This document shows positions 33,626 to 43,052 of a stretch of 64,000 bases of DNA, piece after piece. The stretch's first letter is position 1, and each line of letters starts with the position of its first letter. The position numbers and the translations under genes are program-made. The DNA comes from Phaeobacter sp. 22II1-1F12B (GTDB lineage: Bacteria > Pseudomonadota > Alphaproteobacteria > Rhodobacterales > Rhodobacteraceae), in the NCBI RefSeq assembly GCF_002210165.1, contig NZ_AQQP01000007.1:1-64000 (forward strand), written 5' to 3'. The notes beneath the pieces were generated by a model, which was not told the origin of the DNA, did not search any database, and saw only the letters and a program-made list of their open reading frames with translations.

Positions 33626-36112
33626 TCACCCCGAACATTTCGAGTAACCACAATTCGCACAGGTGGCACAGCCCTCGATCATGTGCATGTCATACTGACC
33701 GCAGGAGGGGCAGGCAGGGCCACGCGGTTTGGCTGAATTACCGGTGACGGCGTGAGGATCGGCTTTCAGACCCAGCCCCTCTCCGTCGATGAAACCGATC
33801 GCGATCAGGTGCTTTTCAATCACCCCGCCAATCGCTGCAAGGATCGAAGGCACGTATTTGCCCTGCATCCATGCGCCGCCCCTCGGATCGAAAACCGCTT
33901 TCAGCTCTTCGACGACAAAGGACACGTCACCGCCGCGACGGAACACCGCCGAGATCATGCGGGTCAGGGCAACCGTCCAGGCGAAATGCTCCATGTTTTT
34001 GGAATTGATGAAGACTTCGAAAGGCCGTCGCCGCCCGTCGATCTCAATATCGTTGATCGTGATATAGATCGCATGCTCGCTGTCGGGCCATTTCAGCTTG
34101 TAGGTGCTGCCTTCAAGCTCGGGCGGGCGATTGAGCGGTTCAGCTAGGTAAGAGGTTTCGGGCGCGCTTTCGGATGGGGCTGGAATGGCCGAGGTCGCGA
34201 GCGCCGTATTGCCGGACACCAGCCAGTCGGCCGTGACGTTCAAGGCACTGGCCAGTTTCTTGGCGGCAGAGCGGGACAGCTCCTTGCTGCCGGTCGCAAT
34301 ATTGTCGAGGAGAGAGACCGAAAGCCCGGATTTCTCGGATAGCGTTTCGCGATCTTGAAGGCCCGCGTCGCTCATCGCACGGGCGATGCGTTTTGCTGCG
34401 GTGTCTTCCTCGGCTGGCTGCGTTACCGCTAGCACCGACCCGCTCACCTCGTTTGGCCGATAGGTCGTGCAACCTTTGCAGCCAGTATCCCAGGCCAGCA
34501 TGTAGACGTCCTTGAACGCCTCAAAGGATATGTCTTCGGGGCAATTGATGGTCTTGGAAATGGAGGAATCCACCCATCGTTGCGCGGCGGCTTGCATGCG
34601 GACATGATCCTCGGGCGTGAGGGTCTGCGCGGTCACGAAACTTTCCGGCAGCTCAGCATTTCCGAACCGTTCGCGCCACATCTGCACCGCGTAATCCACC
34701 ACCTCTTCGGCCCGCCGCGACCCGTCGCGTTGAAGGACCTGCCGCGTGTAGGAAAAGGCGAAAATCGGCTCGATCCCGGAACTGACGTTTCCGGCGTAGA
34801 GAGAGATTGTCCCCGTCGGTGCGATGGAGGTCAAAAGGGCGTTGCGGATGCCATGTTCGGCGATAGCGGCGCGCACGTCCTCATCCATCGCGCGCATATT
34901 GCCCGAGTTCAGGTAGCCATCCGCGTCGAACAGCGGAAAGCTCCCCTTCTCCCTCGCCAGTTCCACCGAGGCCAGATACGCGGCGCGGGCGATCCGGTGC
35001 ATCCAGCGCTCGGTCAGACGCGCCGCCTCTTCAGAGCCATAGCTCACCCCCATCATCGCCAGCGCATCGGCCAGACCGGTGACACCCAGCCCGATGCGCC
35101 GCTTGGCGCGTGCTTCCTCGGCTTGCGCGATCAGGGGAAATTTCGATGCGTCGACCACGTTGTCCATCATCCGGACGGCGATGGTCACCAGATCGTCCAG
35201 CTGCACCTCATCAAGTCCGGCACCGTCGCCAAACGGGTTGGCGATCAGCCGCGCAAGATTGATCGAGCCAAGCAGGCAGGCACCATAGGGCGGCAGGGGC
35301 TGCTCACCACAGGGGTTCGTCGCGGCAATCGTTTCGCAGTAATTGAGGTTATTGGCCGCGTTGATCCGGTCGATAAAGATCACGCCCGGCTCGGCGTACT
35401 CATAGGTGGATTGCATGATCTGGTTCCAGAGCGCGCGGGCGGGCAAGCGGCTATAGACACGATCTCCGAAAACCAACTCCCATTCTGCGTCGTCCTTGAC
35501 CGCCTGCATGAAGGCATCGGTGACCAGCACCGACAGGTTGAACATGCGCAGCCGCGCCGGGTCGGCCTTGGCCGAGATGAAATCCTGAATATCTGGATGG
35601 TCGCAGCGCATGGTGGCCATCATCGCGCCGCGCCGCGCCCCGGCGGACATGATCGTACGGCACATCGCGTCCCAGACATCCATGAAAGTCAGCGGGCCCG
35701 AAGCATCGGCAGAGACGCCGGACACGGCCGCGCCCTTGGGGCGGATGGTCGAGAAATCATAGCCGATCCCCCCACCCTGCTGCATGGTCAGGGCGGCCTC
35801 TTTCAGCATATCGAAAATACCGTCGATGCTGTCGGGGACCGTGCCCATGACGAAACAGTTGAACAGCGTGACCTGCCGCCCCGTCCCAGCGCCTGCCACG
35901 ATCCGACCGGCGGGCAGGAACTTGAACCCGTCGAGCGCATCGTAGAACCGGTCTTCCCAGACCTGCGGTTCACTCTCGCGGCTGGCCAGATCCTTGGCGA
36001 TACGTCGCCACGTGTCCTCGACGGTTTCGTCGATGGCCGTTCCGTCCGCCTCTTTCAGGCGGTATTTCATATCCCAGATCTGTTCGGCGATCGGCGTCGT
36101 GAATTGCGTCAT
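33626..36112 (-). CDS. nrdJ: Adenosylcobalamin-dependent ribonucleotide reductase with inserted XRE HTH
   Basis: An 828-residue class II ribonucleotide reductase, which makes deoxyribonucleotides independently of oxygen using adenosylcobalamin. Recognisable parts are the substrate-site cysteine in LFNCFV, the GGGIGYDFSTIRPKG loop, NPCGEQPLPPYGACLLGSINLARL with the catalytic cysteine, the SIAPTGTISLYAGNVSSGIEP segment, and a C-terminal CPSCG...CATCANCG tail with redox cysteines. Residues about 570-634 are a complete XRE-type helix-turn-helix (AAKRIARAMSDAGLQDRETL through KKLASALNVTADWLVSGN). It sits between the CKGCTTYRPN segment and the conserved LNRPPELEGSTYKLKW region, where other NrdJ proteins have only a short linker. 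No cobalamin riboswitch was recognised upstream. Confidence 0.93.
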   Translation of the reverse strand: MTQFTTPIAEQIWDMKYRLKEADGTAIDETVEDTWRRIAKDLASRESEPQVWEDRFYDALDGFKFLPAGRIVAGAGTGRQVTLFNCFVMGTVPDSIDGIFDMLKEAALTMQQGGGIGYDFSTIRPKGAAVSGVSADASGPLTFMDVWDAMCRTIMSAGARRGAMMATMRCDHPDIQDFISAKADPARLRMFNLSVLVTDAFMQAVKDDAEWELVFGDRVYSRLPARALWNQIMQSTYEYAEPGVIFIDRINAANNLNYCETIAATNPCGEQPLPPYGACLLGSINLARLIANPFGDGAGLDEVQLDDLVTIAVRMMDNVVDASKFPLIAQAEEARAKRRIGLGVTGLADALAMMGVSYGSEEAARLTERWMHRIARAAYLASVELAREKGSFPLFDADGYLNSGNMRAMDEDVRAAIAEHGIRNALLTSIAPTGTISLYAGNVSSGIEPIFAFSYTRQVLQRDGSRRAEEVVDYAVQMWRERFGNAELPESFVTAQTLTPEDHVRMQAAAQRWVDSSISKTINCPEDISFEAFKDVYMLAWDTGCKGCTTYRPNEVSGSVLAVTQPAEEDTAAKRIARAMSDAGLQDRETLSEKSGLSVSLLDNIATGSKELSRSAAKKLASALNVTADWLVSGNTALATSAIPAPSESAPETSYLAEPLNRPPELEGSTYKLKWPDSEHAIYITINDIEIDGRRRPFEVFINSKNMEHFAWTVALTRMISAVFRRGGDVSFVVEELKAVFDPRGGAWMQGKYVPSILAAIGGVIEKHLIAIGFIDGEGLGLKADPHAVTGNSAKPRGPACPSCGQYDMHMIEGCATCANCGYSKCSG

Positions 36113-36320
36113 CTTGAAACCGGCCCTCAGGTTGCTGCCCTCAGTTCAGGATATATGGCCCTTTCAGGCAAGGACCAATCAAGCGCCCCAGTCGGAACTC
36201 AGCGGGCATTTTCGTGCAGCCGCGTAAAGGAAACTTGATCCAAACACAGAAATCACCCCCCATAATTTGCAGTCATCCTTGATGATGCTACTATATGGAT
36301 GGTGGTATGGGGACGACTCT

Positions 36321-36752
36321 GTGGATAAATTTACGCATCTCATCAAACTCTCTGTCGGAACGGAAACTGTCGACGACCTGCTGGGCTGGCAGAAACTGCG
36401 CCGCGTCCAGACGTCGGACGGGCTGCCCCGGCATGTCACCCGCATGTGGCCCAAGCGCGAAGCCGAAATCCTTGAGGGCGGGTCGATCTACTGGGTGATC
36501 AAGGGGCTGATCCAGTGCCGCCAGCGCATTCTGCGGCTTGACGAAGTCACCGGTGGGGACGGCATCCGCCGCTGCGCCATCGTGCTTGAGCCCGAGGTTC
36601 ACCGGACCCAGAGCGTCCAGAAAAGACCCTTTCAGGGCTGGCGATACCTTTCGCCTGCGGATGCCCCGCCGGATCTGCCCGCCGGTCGCCAGAATGACGA
36701 GGCATTGCCTGTCGAGCTTAATCAGGCGCTGGCGGAAATCGGCGTTCTCTGA
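36321..36752 (+). CDS. DUF1489 family protein
   Basis: A 143-residue protein of the alphaproteobacterial DUF1489 family, recognised by HLIKLSVGTETVDDLLGWQ, HVTRMWPKREAEILEGGSIYWVIKG and RRPFQGWRYLSPADAPPDL (the last with a one-residue variant KRPF). Function unknown; such proteins are small and cytosolic. The GTG at 36321 is chosen because homologous sequence starts there and GGGGA lies 10-14 bases upstream. The frame is open from 36267, but that extension has no family resemblance. It is transcribed divergently from nrdJ and ends at a bidirectional terminator. Confidence 0.85.
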   Translation: MDKFTHLIKLSVGTETVDDLLGWQKLRRVQTSDGLPRHVTRMWPKREAEILEGGSIYWVIKGLIQCRQRILRLDEVTGGDGIRRCAIVLEPEVHRTQSVQKRPFQGWRYLSPADAPPDLPAGRQNDEALPVELNQALAEIGVL

Positions 36753-36780
36753 CCCTTTGACGATCTGACCGGAAAAGAAA

Positions 36781-36812
36781 GACGGCGGCGCATTCCTGCA
36801 CCGCCGTTTTCT
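36781..36812. terminator. Bidirectional terminator between DUF1489 and pntB
   Basis: The stem ACGGCGG/CCGCCGT (36782-36788 and 36801-36807) is extended inside by GCA/TGC around a TTCC loop, with one C-A mismatch. It is followed rightward by TTTTCTT and leftward, on the minus strand, by CTTTCTTTTCC, so it fits termination of both convergent genes. Confidence 0.85.
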
Positions 36813-36831
36813 TGTTCGTACCTGATGACGT

Positions 36832-38265
36832 TTAGTCGATCATCGGCAGCAGCTTGTCGAGCGACGCCTTGGCGTCACCATAGAACATCCGCGTGTTGTC
36901 CTTGAAGAACAGCGGGTTCTCGATGCCCGAGTAGCCGGTGCCCTGCCCGCGCTTGGACACGAACACCTGCTTGGCCTTCCAGCATTCCAGAACCGGCATC
37001 CCCGCGATGGGCGAGTTCGGATCTTCCTGCGCCGCCGGGTTCACGATGTCGTTCGAACCGATGACGATGGCCACATCCGTGTCCGGGAAGTCCTCGTTGA
37101 TCTCGTCCATTTCCAGCACGATGTCGTAAGGCACCTTGGCCTCGGCCAGCAGCACGTTCATGTGGCCGGGCAGACGACCGGCAACCGGGTGGATGGCGAA
37201 ACGGACGTTCTTACCCGCCGCGCGCAGTTTCTTGGTCAGGTCGCTGACCGCGTTCTGCGCCTGTGCCACCGCCATGCCGTAACCAGGAATGATGATGATG
37301 CTGTCGGCTTCGTTCAGCGCCGCTGCCACACCGTCGGCTTCGATGGCGACCTGTTCGCCTTCGACTTCCATTGCAGGCCCGGCAGAGCCGCCAAAGCCGC
37401 CAAGGATCACCGAGACAAACGACCGGTTCATCGCCTTGCACATGATGTAGGACAGGATCGCACCCGAGGAGCCAACCAGCGCACCGACCACGATCAGCAG
37501 GTCGTTACCAAGGCTGAAACCGATGGCAGCCGCCGCCCAGCCAGAATAGCTGTTCAGCATCGAGACCACGACAGGCATGTCCGCGCCGCCAATGCCCATG
37601 ATCAGGTGGTAGCCGATGAACAGAGCGGCAATTGTCATGATCAGCAGCGGCAAGAAGCCACCCGACCCCATGTACCAGAACAGGCAGAGAAGCGAGATGA
37701 TGGCTGCCGCGAGGTTGAGCATATGCCCGCCCGGCAGTTTCGTCGCCGCCGAGCTGACCTTACCCGCCAGCTTGCCAAAGGCAATGACCGAGCCGGTAAA
37801 GGTGATCGCACCGATAAAGACGCCAAGGAAGAGTTCCACCCGAAGGATGCTTTGCTCGACGCTGGTTTTATGGGCCAGAACGGCGGCAAACCCTTCGAGC
37901 GCGTGACGTTCTTCCTCGCCCATGGCGAGCACGTTGTTCAGCTCGATATGGGCGTTATAGCCGACGAAGACCGCCGCGAGACCGACGAGAGAGTGCATCG
38001 CCGCGACAAGCTGCGGCATCTCGGTCATCTGGACCCGCTTGGCCACGATCACGCCGATGACCCCACCGGCTGCAATCAGCAGCAGCGACAAGAGCCACAG
38101 GCCCGAGCCGGGTCCGATCAGCGTGGCGAAGACCGCCAGCGCCATACCGGCGATGCCATACCAGACCGCACGCTTGGCGCTTTCCTGGCCGGAAAGGCCG
38201 CCAAGACTCAGGATGAAGAGGACGGCTGCAACGACATATGCCGCCGTGGTAAATCCGAATTCCAT
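36832..38265 (-). CDS. pntB: NAD(P) transhydrogenase subunit beta
   Basis: A 477-residue subunit. The first ~270 residues are about nine transmembrane helices forming the proton channel (domain II). The rest is the NADP(H)-binding domain III, with [47 protein letters not shown] and [19 protein letters not shown]. With PntA it couples proton entry to hydride transfer from NADH to NADP+, supplying NADPH. An AAGGAG ribosome binding site precedes ATG 38265. It follows pntA by 13 bp in the same operon and ends at the shared terminator. Confidence 0.96.
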   Translation of the reverse strand: MEFGFTTAAYVVAAVLFILSLGGLSGQESAKRAVWYGIAGMALAVFATLIGPGSGLWLLSLLLIAAGGVIGVIVAKRVQMTEMPQLVAAMHSLVGLAAVFVGYNAHIELNNVLAMGEEERHALEGFAAVLAHKTSVEQSILRVELFLGVFIGAITFTGSVIAFGKLAGKVSSAATKLPGGHMLNLAAAIISLLCLFWYMGSGGFLPLLIMTIAALFIGYHLIMGIGGADMPVVVSMLNSYSGWAAAAIGFSLGNDLLIVVGALVGSSGAILSYIMCKAMNRSFVSVILGGFGGSAGPAMEVEGEQVAIEADGVAAALNEADSIIIIPGYGMAVAQAQNAVSDLTKKLRAAGKNVRFAIHPVAGRLPGHMNVLLAEAKVPYDIVLEMDEINEDFPDTDVAIVIGSNDIVNPAAQEDPNSPIAGMPVLECWKAKQVFVSKRGQGTGYSGIENPLFFKDNTRMFYGDAKASLDKLLPMID

Positions 38266-38278
38266 AATCCTCTACTCC

Positions 38279-39853
38279 TTACGATTTCTGGAACATGGCG
38301 AGCATGCGCCGGGTCACGAGGAAGCCACCAAAGATGTTGATACCGGCCATAAAGACCGACAGGGCGGCAAGCAGGATCACGAGGAAGGACCCCGAGCCGA
38401 TCTGCATCAGAGCACCAAGGATGATGATGGACGAAATCGCGTTGGTCACGGCCATCAGCGGCGTGTGCAGCGAATGCGCAACGCCCCAGATCACCTGGAA
38501 GCCGACAAAGACGGCGAGAACGAACACGATGAAGTGCTGCATGAAGCTTGCCGGGGCCACGTGGCCGAGCAGAAGCAGAAGCACAGCGCCGACGGCGATC
38601 AGGGTCACCTGGCTCTTGGTCTGTTTCTTGAACGCTTCGATTTCCTGTTCGCGCTTTTCCGCCGGGGTCAGTTCCTTGACCTTTTCCTTGGGCTTTTGCG
38701 CGGCAATCGCTTTCACCTTTGGCGGCGGTGGCGGGAAGGTGATTTCTTTCGCATGGGTGATCGTCGCCCCGCGGATCACGTCATCTTCCATGTTGTGATT
38801 GACCACGCCGTCCTTTTCGGGCGTCAGGTCCGTCATCATGTGGCGCACGTTGGTGGCGTAGAGCGTCGAGGACTGCGTGGCCATGCGCGACGGGAAGTCG
38901 GTGTAACCGATGATGGTGACACCGTTATCCGTGACGATCTTGTCGTCCGGGACGGTCAGTTTGCAGTTGCCGCCACGCTCGGCCGCAAGGTCAACGATGA
39001 CCGAGCCCGGTTTCATCGCCTTGACCATATCCTCGGTCCAGAGCTCGGGCGCTTCGCGGTTCGGGATCAGCGCCGTGGTGATGACGATGTCCATTTCCGG
39101 GGCCAGTTCGCGGAACTTGGCCAGCTGCGCCTCGCGGAATTCCGGAGAAGAAACGGAGGCATAGCCACCGGTCGCGGCGCCATCGGTCTGCTCTTCCTCG
39201 AAATCGAGATAGACGAATTCGGCTCCCATGGATTCGACCTGTTCGGCCACTTCGGGGCGCACGTCAAAGGCATAGGTCATTGCACCAAGCGAGGTCGAGG
39301 TGCCGATTGCGGCAAGACCGGCAACACCAGCACCGACAATCAGAACCTTGGCCGGGGGCACCTTGCCCGCCGCCGTCACCTGACCGGTAAAGAAGCGGCC
39401 AAAGTTGTTGCCTGCCTCGATGACCGCGCGGTAGCCCGCGATATTTGCCATCGAACTCAGCGCGTCCATCTTCTGGGCGCGACTGATCCGTGGCACCATG
39501 TCCATCGCGATGACAGAGGCGCCGGTGTCGGCGGCCTTTTGCATCAGCTCTTCGTTGGAGCCGGGATAAAAGAACGAAATCAGCGTCTTGTTGGAATTGA
39601 GACGTTTGATTTCAGTCTCGCTGGGCGGACGCACCTTGGCGATGATGTCCGCCGCCTTGTAAAGAGCGGCCCCGGTCTTGGCGATCTCGACCCCGGCCTC
39701 GGCATAGGCCTCGTCGTTGAAACCGGCCCGGGCGCCTGCCCCGGCCTCGATCACGCATTCATATCCGAGTTTCTGCAAGGCGCGCGCGCTGTCCGGCGTC
39801 ATCGCAACCCTGTTTTCACCGTCGAAAACTTCTTTGGGCGTCCCTATCTTCAC
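38279..39853 (-). CDS. pntA: NAD(P) transhydrogenase subunit alpha
   Basis: A 524-residue subunit. The N-terminal ~380 residues form the NAD(H)-binding domain I, opening with KIGTPKEVFDGENRVAMTPD. The nucleotide fold is KVLIVGAGVAGLAAIGTSTSLG, and the mobile loop region is GYTDFPSRMATQSS. About 60 charged residues (KAIAAQKPKEKVKELTPAEKREQE) link it to four C-terminal transmembrane helices of domain II. The length resembles E. coli PntA (about 510) rather than the split alpha1/alpha2 form. The start is GTG at 39853 behind GAGGGAG. Confidence 0.96.
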   Translation of the reverse strand: MKIGTPKEVFDGENRVAMTPDSARALQKLGYECVIEAGAGARAGFNDEAYAEAGVEIAKTGAALYKAADIIAKVRPPSETEIKRLNSNKTLISFFYPGSNEELMQKAADTGASVIAMDMVPRISRAQKMDALSSMANIAGYRAVIEAGNNFGRFFTGQVTAAGKVPPAKVLIVGAGVAGLAAIGTSTSLGAMTYAFDVRPEVAEQVESMGAEFVYLDFEEEQTDGAATGGYASVSSPEFREAQLAKFRELAPEMDIVITTALIPNREAPELWTEDMVKAMKPGSVIVDLAAERGGNCKLTVPDDKIVTDNGVTIIGYTDFPSRMATQSSTLYATNVRHMMTDLTPEKDGVVNHNMEDDVIRGATITHAKEITFPPPPPKVKAIAAQKPKEKVKELTPAEKREQEIEAFKKQTKSQVTLIAVGAVLLLLLGHVAPASFMQHFIVFVLAVFVGFQVIWGVAHSLHTPLMAVTNAISSIIILGALMQIGSGSFLVILLAALSVFMAGINIFGGFLVTRRMLAMFQKS

Positions 39854-40243
39854 CGATTACTCCCTCATCTCTGTGCCGATATAGCCCCGGCATGACAGTT
39901 CCGAGATTCACTACCCTGCGTGTCATGGATGCGCAAGCAAAGCCCGTGTTTCGCTCCGCAATTATTGCAAAAAATACCTTCGTCACGCGCATCTTTTGTT
40001 CGTGAACGCTAACATGACGGTCTGACTTGGCGCTCCACGACATTTCGTTCCAAATTGACGTCTGAAACAGAAAAATCGTTCTTTTCGACATGATCGTTTT
40101 AAGGGCACAAAGGGACGATCGGCCCTGTGCCCGAGCGTAAATCGTCCCCACGGGCCACGGCGACACAAGCCGCTGGACAGGGCGAAAGGAAGCAGATACG
40201 ACCGAATTACTTCAAGCCTAAAACAATTGCGAGTGTCAGGAAC
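39854..40243. promoter_or_regulatory. pntA-kynU divergent region with competing stem-loops
   Basis: This 390-bp gap must carry both promoters. At 40103-40132 GGGCACA pairs with TGTGCCC, with an inner GGG/CCC. Overlapping it, GGGACGAT (40112-40119) can pair with ATCGTCCC (40141-40148), and GGCCC (40121-40125) with GGGCC (40152-40156). The two main stems exclude each other, a leader arrangement seen in attenuators. The promoter position relative to this segment is unknown, so a regulatory role is only a suggestion. No gene is supported. Confidence 0.4.
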
Positions 40244-41437
40244 ATGACGGATTTTGCGGCGACCAAAGCGCGTTTTCACCTGCCCAAGGGTCTTTTTTAC
40301 CTTGATGGCAATTCGCTCGGCCCCCTGCCGAAAGCAGCGCCGGATCGTATTGCCGACATGATGCGCGACGAATGGGGCGACATGCTGATCACCGGCTGGA
40401 ACAAGGCCGGCTGGATGGCACAGCCGATGACCATCGGGGACCGCATCGCCCGCCTGATCGGCGCAGAGGCGGGCAGCGTCGCAACCGGCGACACCCTGTC
40501 GATCAAGGTCTATCAGGCGCTGGCTTCGGCACTGGCCATGCGGCCCGAGCGCAAGGTCATCCTGTCCGACAACGGCAACTTCCCATCGGATCTTTACATC
40601 GCCCAAGGCCTGCTCAAGACGCTGGGTCCGAAATACGAGCTGCGCGTGGTGAACCCCGAAGACGTCGACTCCGCGCTTTCGGAGGAGATCGCCGTGATGA
40701 TGCTGACCGAGGTCGATTACCGGACCGGTCGGTTGCATGACATGAAGGCGCTGACGGAAAAAGCGCATGCGGCCGGCGCCCTGACCGTCTGGGACCTTGC
40801 GCATACGGCGGGCGCGCTTCCCGTTCGACTGGCAGATGCGGATGCCGATTTTGCCGTCGGGTGCAGCTACAAGTATCTGAACGGTGGACCCGGCGCCCCG
40901 GCCTTTATCTACGTCGCGCCGAAACATGCGAATGAGGCCCTGCCTGCCCTGTCGGGCTGGCTTGGTCATGACGCGCCTTTCGATTTCGATCTCGATTACC
41001 GGGCCGGTGCGGGCGTTTCACGGATGCGCGTGGGAACGCCGCCGGTCATCCAGATGACGTCGCTCGAATGCGCGCTTGATATCTGGGACATGGTCGATAT
41101 GGACGATCTGCGCGCCCGCTCCATCGAACTCAGCGAGCTTTTCATCGCCGAAGTCGAAGCCGCCTGCCCGATGCTGTCACTTGCCAGCCCTCGCAATCCG
41201 CAGGAACGCGGCAGCCAGGTCTCGTTCAGGTTCGAGCATGGGTATGCCGCAATGCAGGCGCTGATCGCCAACGGGGTGATCGGGGATTTCCGGGCACCCG
41301 ACATCATGCGGTTCGGCATCACCCCGCTTTATCTGGACGAGGACGACATTCGCGGCGCTGCCAAAGTGATCTCGGATGTCATGAACAAGAAACTGTGGGA
41401 CAACGATGCCTACAAGACGCGGAACGCGGTGACCTGA
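40244..41437 (+). CDS. kynU: Kynureninase
   Basis: A 397-residue PLP-dependent enzyme that cleaves kynurenine to anthranilate and alanine (or 3-hydroxykynurenine to 3-hydroxyanthranilate). It opens with LPKGLFYLDGNSLGPLPKAAPDRI. It carries the cofactor-contact DNGNFPSDLYIAQ and WDLAHTAGALPV segments and the PLP lysine Lys210 in GCSYKYLNGGPGAPAF. ATG 40244 follows AGGAAC and fits the family N-terminus; the frame is open from 40127 but that part has no resemblance. It is 3 bp upstream of the tryptophan dioxygenase gene. The kynurenine formamidase of the pathway is not in the window. Confidence 0.95.
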   Translation: MTDFAATKARFHLPKGLFYLDGNSLGPLPKAAPDRIADMMRDEWGDMLITGWNKAGWMAQPMTIGDRIARLIGAEAGSVATGDTLSIKVYQALASALAMRPERKVILSDNGNFPSDLYIAQGLLKTLGPKYELRVVNPEDVDSALSEEIAVMMLTEVDYRTGRLHDMKALTEKAHAAGALTVWDLAHTAGALPVRLADADADFAVGCSYKYLNGGPGAPAFIYVAPKHANEALPALSGWLGHDAPFDFDLDYRAGAGVSRMRVGTPPVIQMTSLECALDIWDMVDMDDLRARSIELSELFIAEVEAACPMLSLASPRNPQERGSQVSFRFEHGYAAMQALIANGVIGDFRAPDIMRFGITPLYLDEDDIRGAAKVISDVMNKKLWDNDAYKTRNAVT

Positions 41438-41440
41438 GCC

Positions 41441-42274
41441 ATGAGTGATCCATACAACCCCGAGGCCGAAGGCGCGCAGATGTCCTTTGACGGACGCATG
41501 TCCTACGGCGACTACCTGCAGCTGTCCAAGATCCTGAGCGCGCAGGCCCCGCTGTCCAATGCGCATGACGAAATGCTGTTTATCGTCCAGCACCAGACCT
41601 CGGAGCTTTGGATGCGGCTGGCGATACATGAGCTGACCGCTGCGCGTGAAGCTCTTGGCAAGCCGGACATGCGCCCGGCTTTCAAGATGCTGAGCCGCGT
41701 GAGCCGGATCTTTGAACAGCTCAACAGCGCATGGGATGTGCTGCGTACGATGACGCCCTCGGATTACACAAGCTTCCGCGAAACGCTTGGCCAGAGTTCC
41801 GGGTTTCAGTCGCACCAGTACCGGCAGATCGAGTTCATCCTCGGCAACCGGAACCCGGCCATGCTGCGCCCGCACGAACACCGCCCCGAGGTGCTGCAAC
41901 TCCTCACGGAAGAACTTGAGCGGCCCTCGCTTTATGATGTGGCGCTGCGCGCCCTCTCCGATGCGTTCCCCCTGCCCGAAGGGGTTACCGGGCGCGACAC
42001 GACGAAGAAACACGCGCCGGACCCGGCTGTCGCCGCCGCGTGGAGCAACGTCTACAAGCAGCCAGAAACCTACTGGGCACTCTACGAGCTGGCAGAAAAG
42101 CTGGTGGACCTTGAAGACTACTTCAGACGCTGGCGGTTCAACCATGTCACCACGGTCGAACGGGTCATCGGTTTTAAGCGGGGAACAGGCGGCACCGGTG
42201 GCGTGAGCTACCTGAAACGGATGCTGGAAACGGAATTGTTCCCGGAACTCTGGCATCTGCGCACGGATCTCTGA
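41441..42274 (+). CDS. kynA: Tryptophan 2,3-dioxygenase
   Basis: A 277-residue heme enzyme that opens the tryptophan indole ring to N-formylkynurenine. Family strings are [34 protein letters not shown] (substrate-pocket histidine), [18 protein letters not shown], and near the C-terminus [23 protein letters not shown] with the probable heme-ligand histidine. Length matches bacterial TDO. It follows kynU directly, so the first and a later kynurenine-pathway step are co-transcribed. The stop codon is immediately followed by a branched inverted-repeat element. Confidence 0.96.
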   Translation: MSDPYNPEAEGAQMSFDGRMSYGDYLQLSKILSAQAPLSNAHDEMLFIVQHQTSELWMRLAIHELTAAREALGKPDMRPAFKMLSRVSRIFEQLNSAWDVLRTMTPSDYTSFRETLGQSSGFQSHQYRQIEFILGNRNPAMLRPHEHRPEVLQLLTEELERPSLYDVALRALSDAFPLPEGVTGRDTTKKHAPDPAVAAAWSNVYKQPETYWALYELAEKLVDLEDYFRRWRFNHVTTVERVIGFKRGTGGTGGVSYLKRMLETELFPELWHLRTDL

Positions 42275-42336
42275 TCACGGAACAGCCAAATTTCTGAAAG
42301 AAATTTACCAAGAATTTTCCAAATTCTTGTCCGTGA
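42275..42336. repeat. Branched inverted-repeat element (three-way junction)
   Basis: Outer stem TCACGGA (42275-42281) pairs with TCCGTGA (42330-42336). Inside are two perfect hairpins, AAATTTC/GAAATTT (42288-42294, 42300-42306) and CAAGAATTT/AAATTCTTG (42309-42317, 42321-42329). It lies between the convergent kynA and hisG genes, starting right after the kynA stop. It may serve as a two-sided transcription end or as a structured RNA; there is no clear T tract. Confidence 0.6.
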
Positions 42337-42365
42337 CGGGAGGGCGGTTCCGGCAGGAGCCGCCG

Positions 42366-43052
42366 CTACCCCAGCCGGTCCAGCATTTCCTGCATTGCCT
42401 GCTGTTCGGCGTCATCGCACTCGGCGACACGGCTACGCCAGAGCGTTGCCTGGCTTTTCAGGACAAGCCCGTCAGACAGCAGTTTCAAATGGTTGGCGCG
42501 CAGGGTATCGCCTGTCGAAGTGATATCCGCCACGGCCTCTGCGGTTTCGTTCTTGACGGTGCCTTCGGTCGCGCCCTGACTGTCGACCAGCGCATAATCC
42601 GCGACTCCGGCCTCACGCAGGAAATCCCGCACCAGCCGGTGATACTTGGTAGCGATGCGCATCCGGTACCCATGGCGCGCCCGGAAAGCAGCTGCCGCCG
42701 CATCGAGATCTTCGAGTGTATCCACGTCCACCCAGCATTGCGGAACGGCCAGAACCAGATCCGCGTGGCCAAAGCCAAGCGGCTCGATCTCCTGCACCTG
42801 GCTTTCCCATCTCGCCAGTTTTTCGTGAACAAGGTCCGTCCCAGTCACGCCCAGATGTATGCGTCCCGCCGCGAGTTCGCGGGGGATCTCACCGGCAGAA
42901 AGCAGCACGAGCCCGACCCCGTCGATACCATCGACCGTGCCCGCGTATTCACGGTCGGACCCCGTGCGCGACAGACGAATGCCGTGCTTTTCGAACCAGG
43001 CAAAAGTCTTCTCCATCAACCGTCCCTTGGAGGGCACACCCAGTTTCAGCAT
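42366..43052 (-). CDS. hisG: ATP phosphoribosyltransferase catalytic subunit, short form
   Basis: A 228-residue enzyme for the first step of histidine synthesis, joining PRPP and ATP. It has LKLGVPSKGRLMEKTFAWFEKHG at the N-terminus, a VTGTDLVHEKLA segment, and the PRPP-binding loop AVADITSTGDTLRANHLK. It lacks the C-terminal regulatory domain of long HisG, so it needs HisZ, encoded just upstream. ATG 43052 shares one base with the HisZ stop; GTG 43055 is one codon upstream. Last gene of the hisS-hisZ-hisG operon. Confidence 0.95.
   Translation of the reverse strand: MLKLGVPSKGRLMEKTFAWFEKHGIRLSRTGSDREYAGTVDGIDGVGLVLLSAGEIPRELAAGRIHLGVTGTDLVHEKLARWESQVQEIEPLGFGHADLVLAVPQCWVDVDTLEDLDAAAAAFRARHGYRMRIATKYHRLVRDFLREAGVADYALVDSQGATEGTVKNETAEAVADITSTGDTLRANHLKLLSDGLVLKSQATLWRSRVAECDDAEQQAMQEMLDRLG

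Noticed and set aside
36113-36320. Cobalamin riboswitch ahead of nrdJ
   Set aside because: I looked for a B12-box-like core and long leader on the minus strand and found none; the gap is only ~200 bp and shared with a divergent gene.
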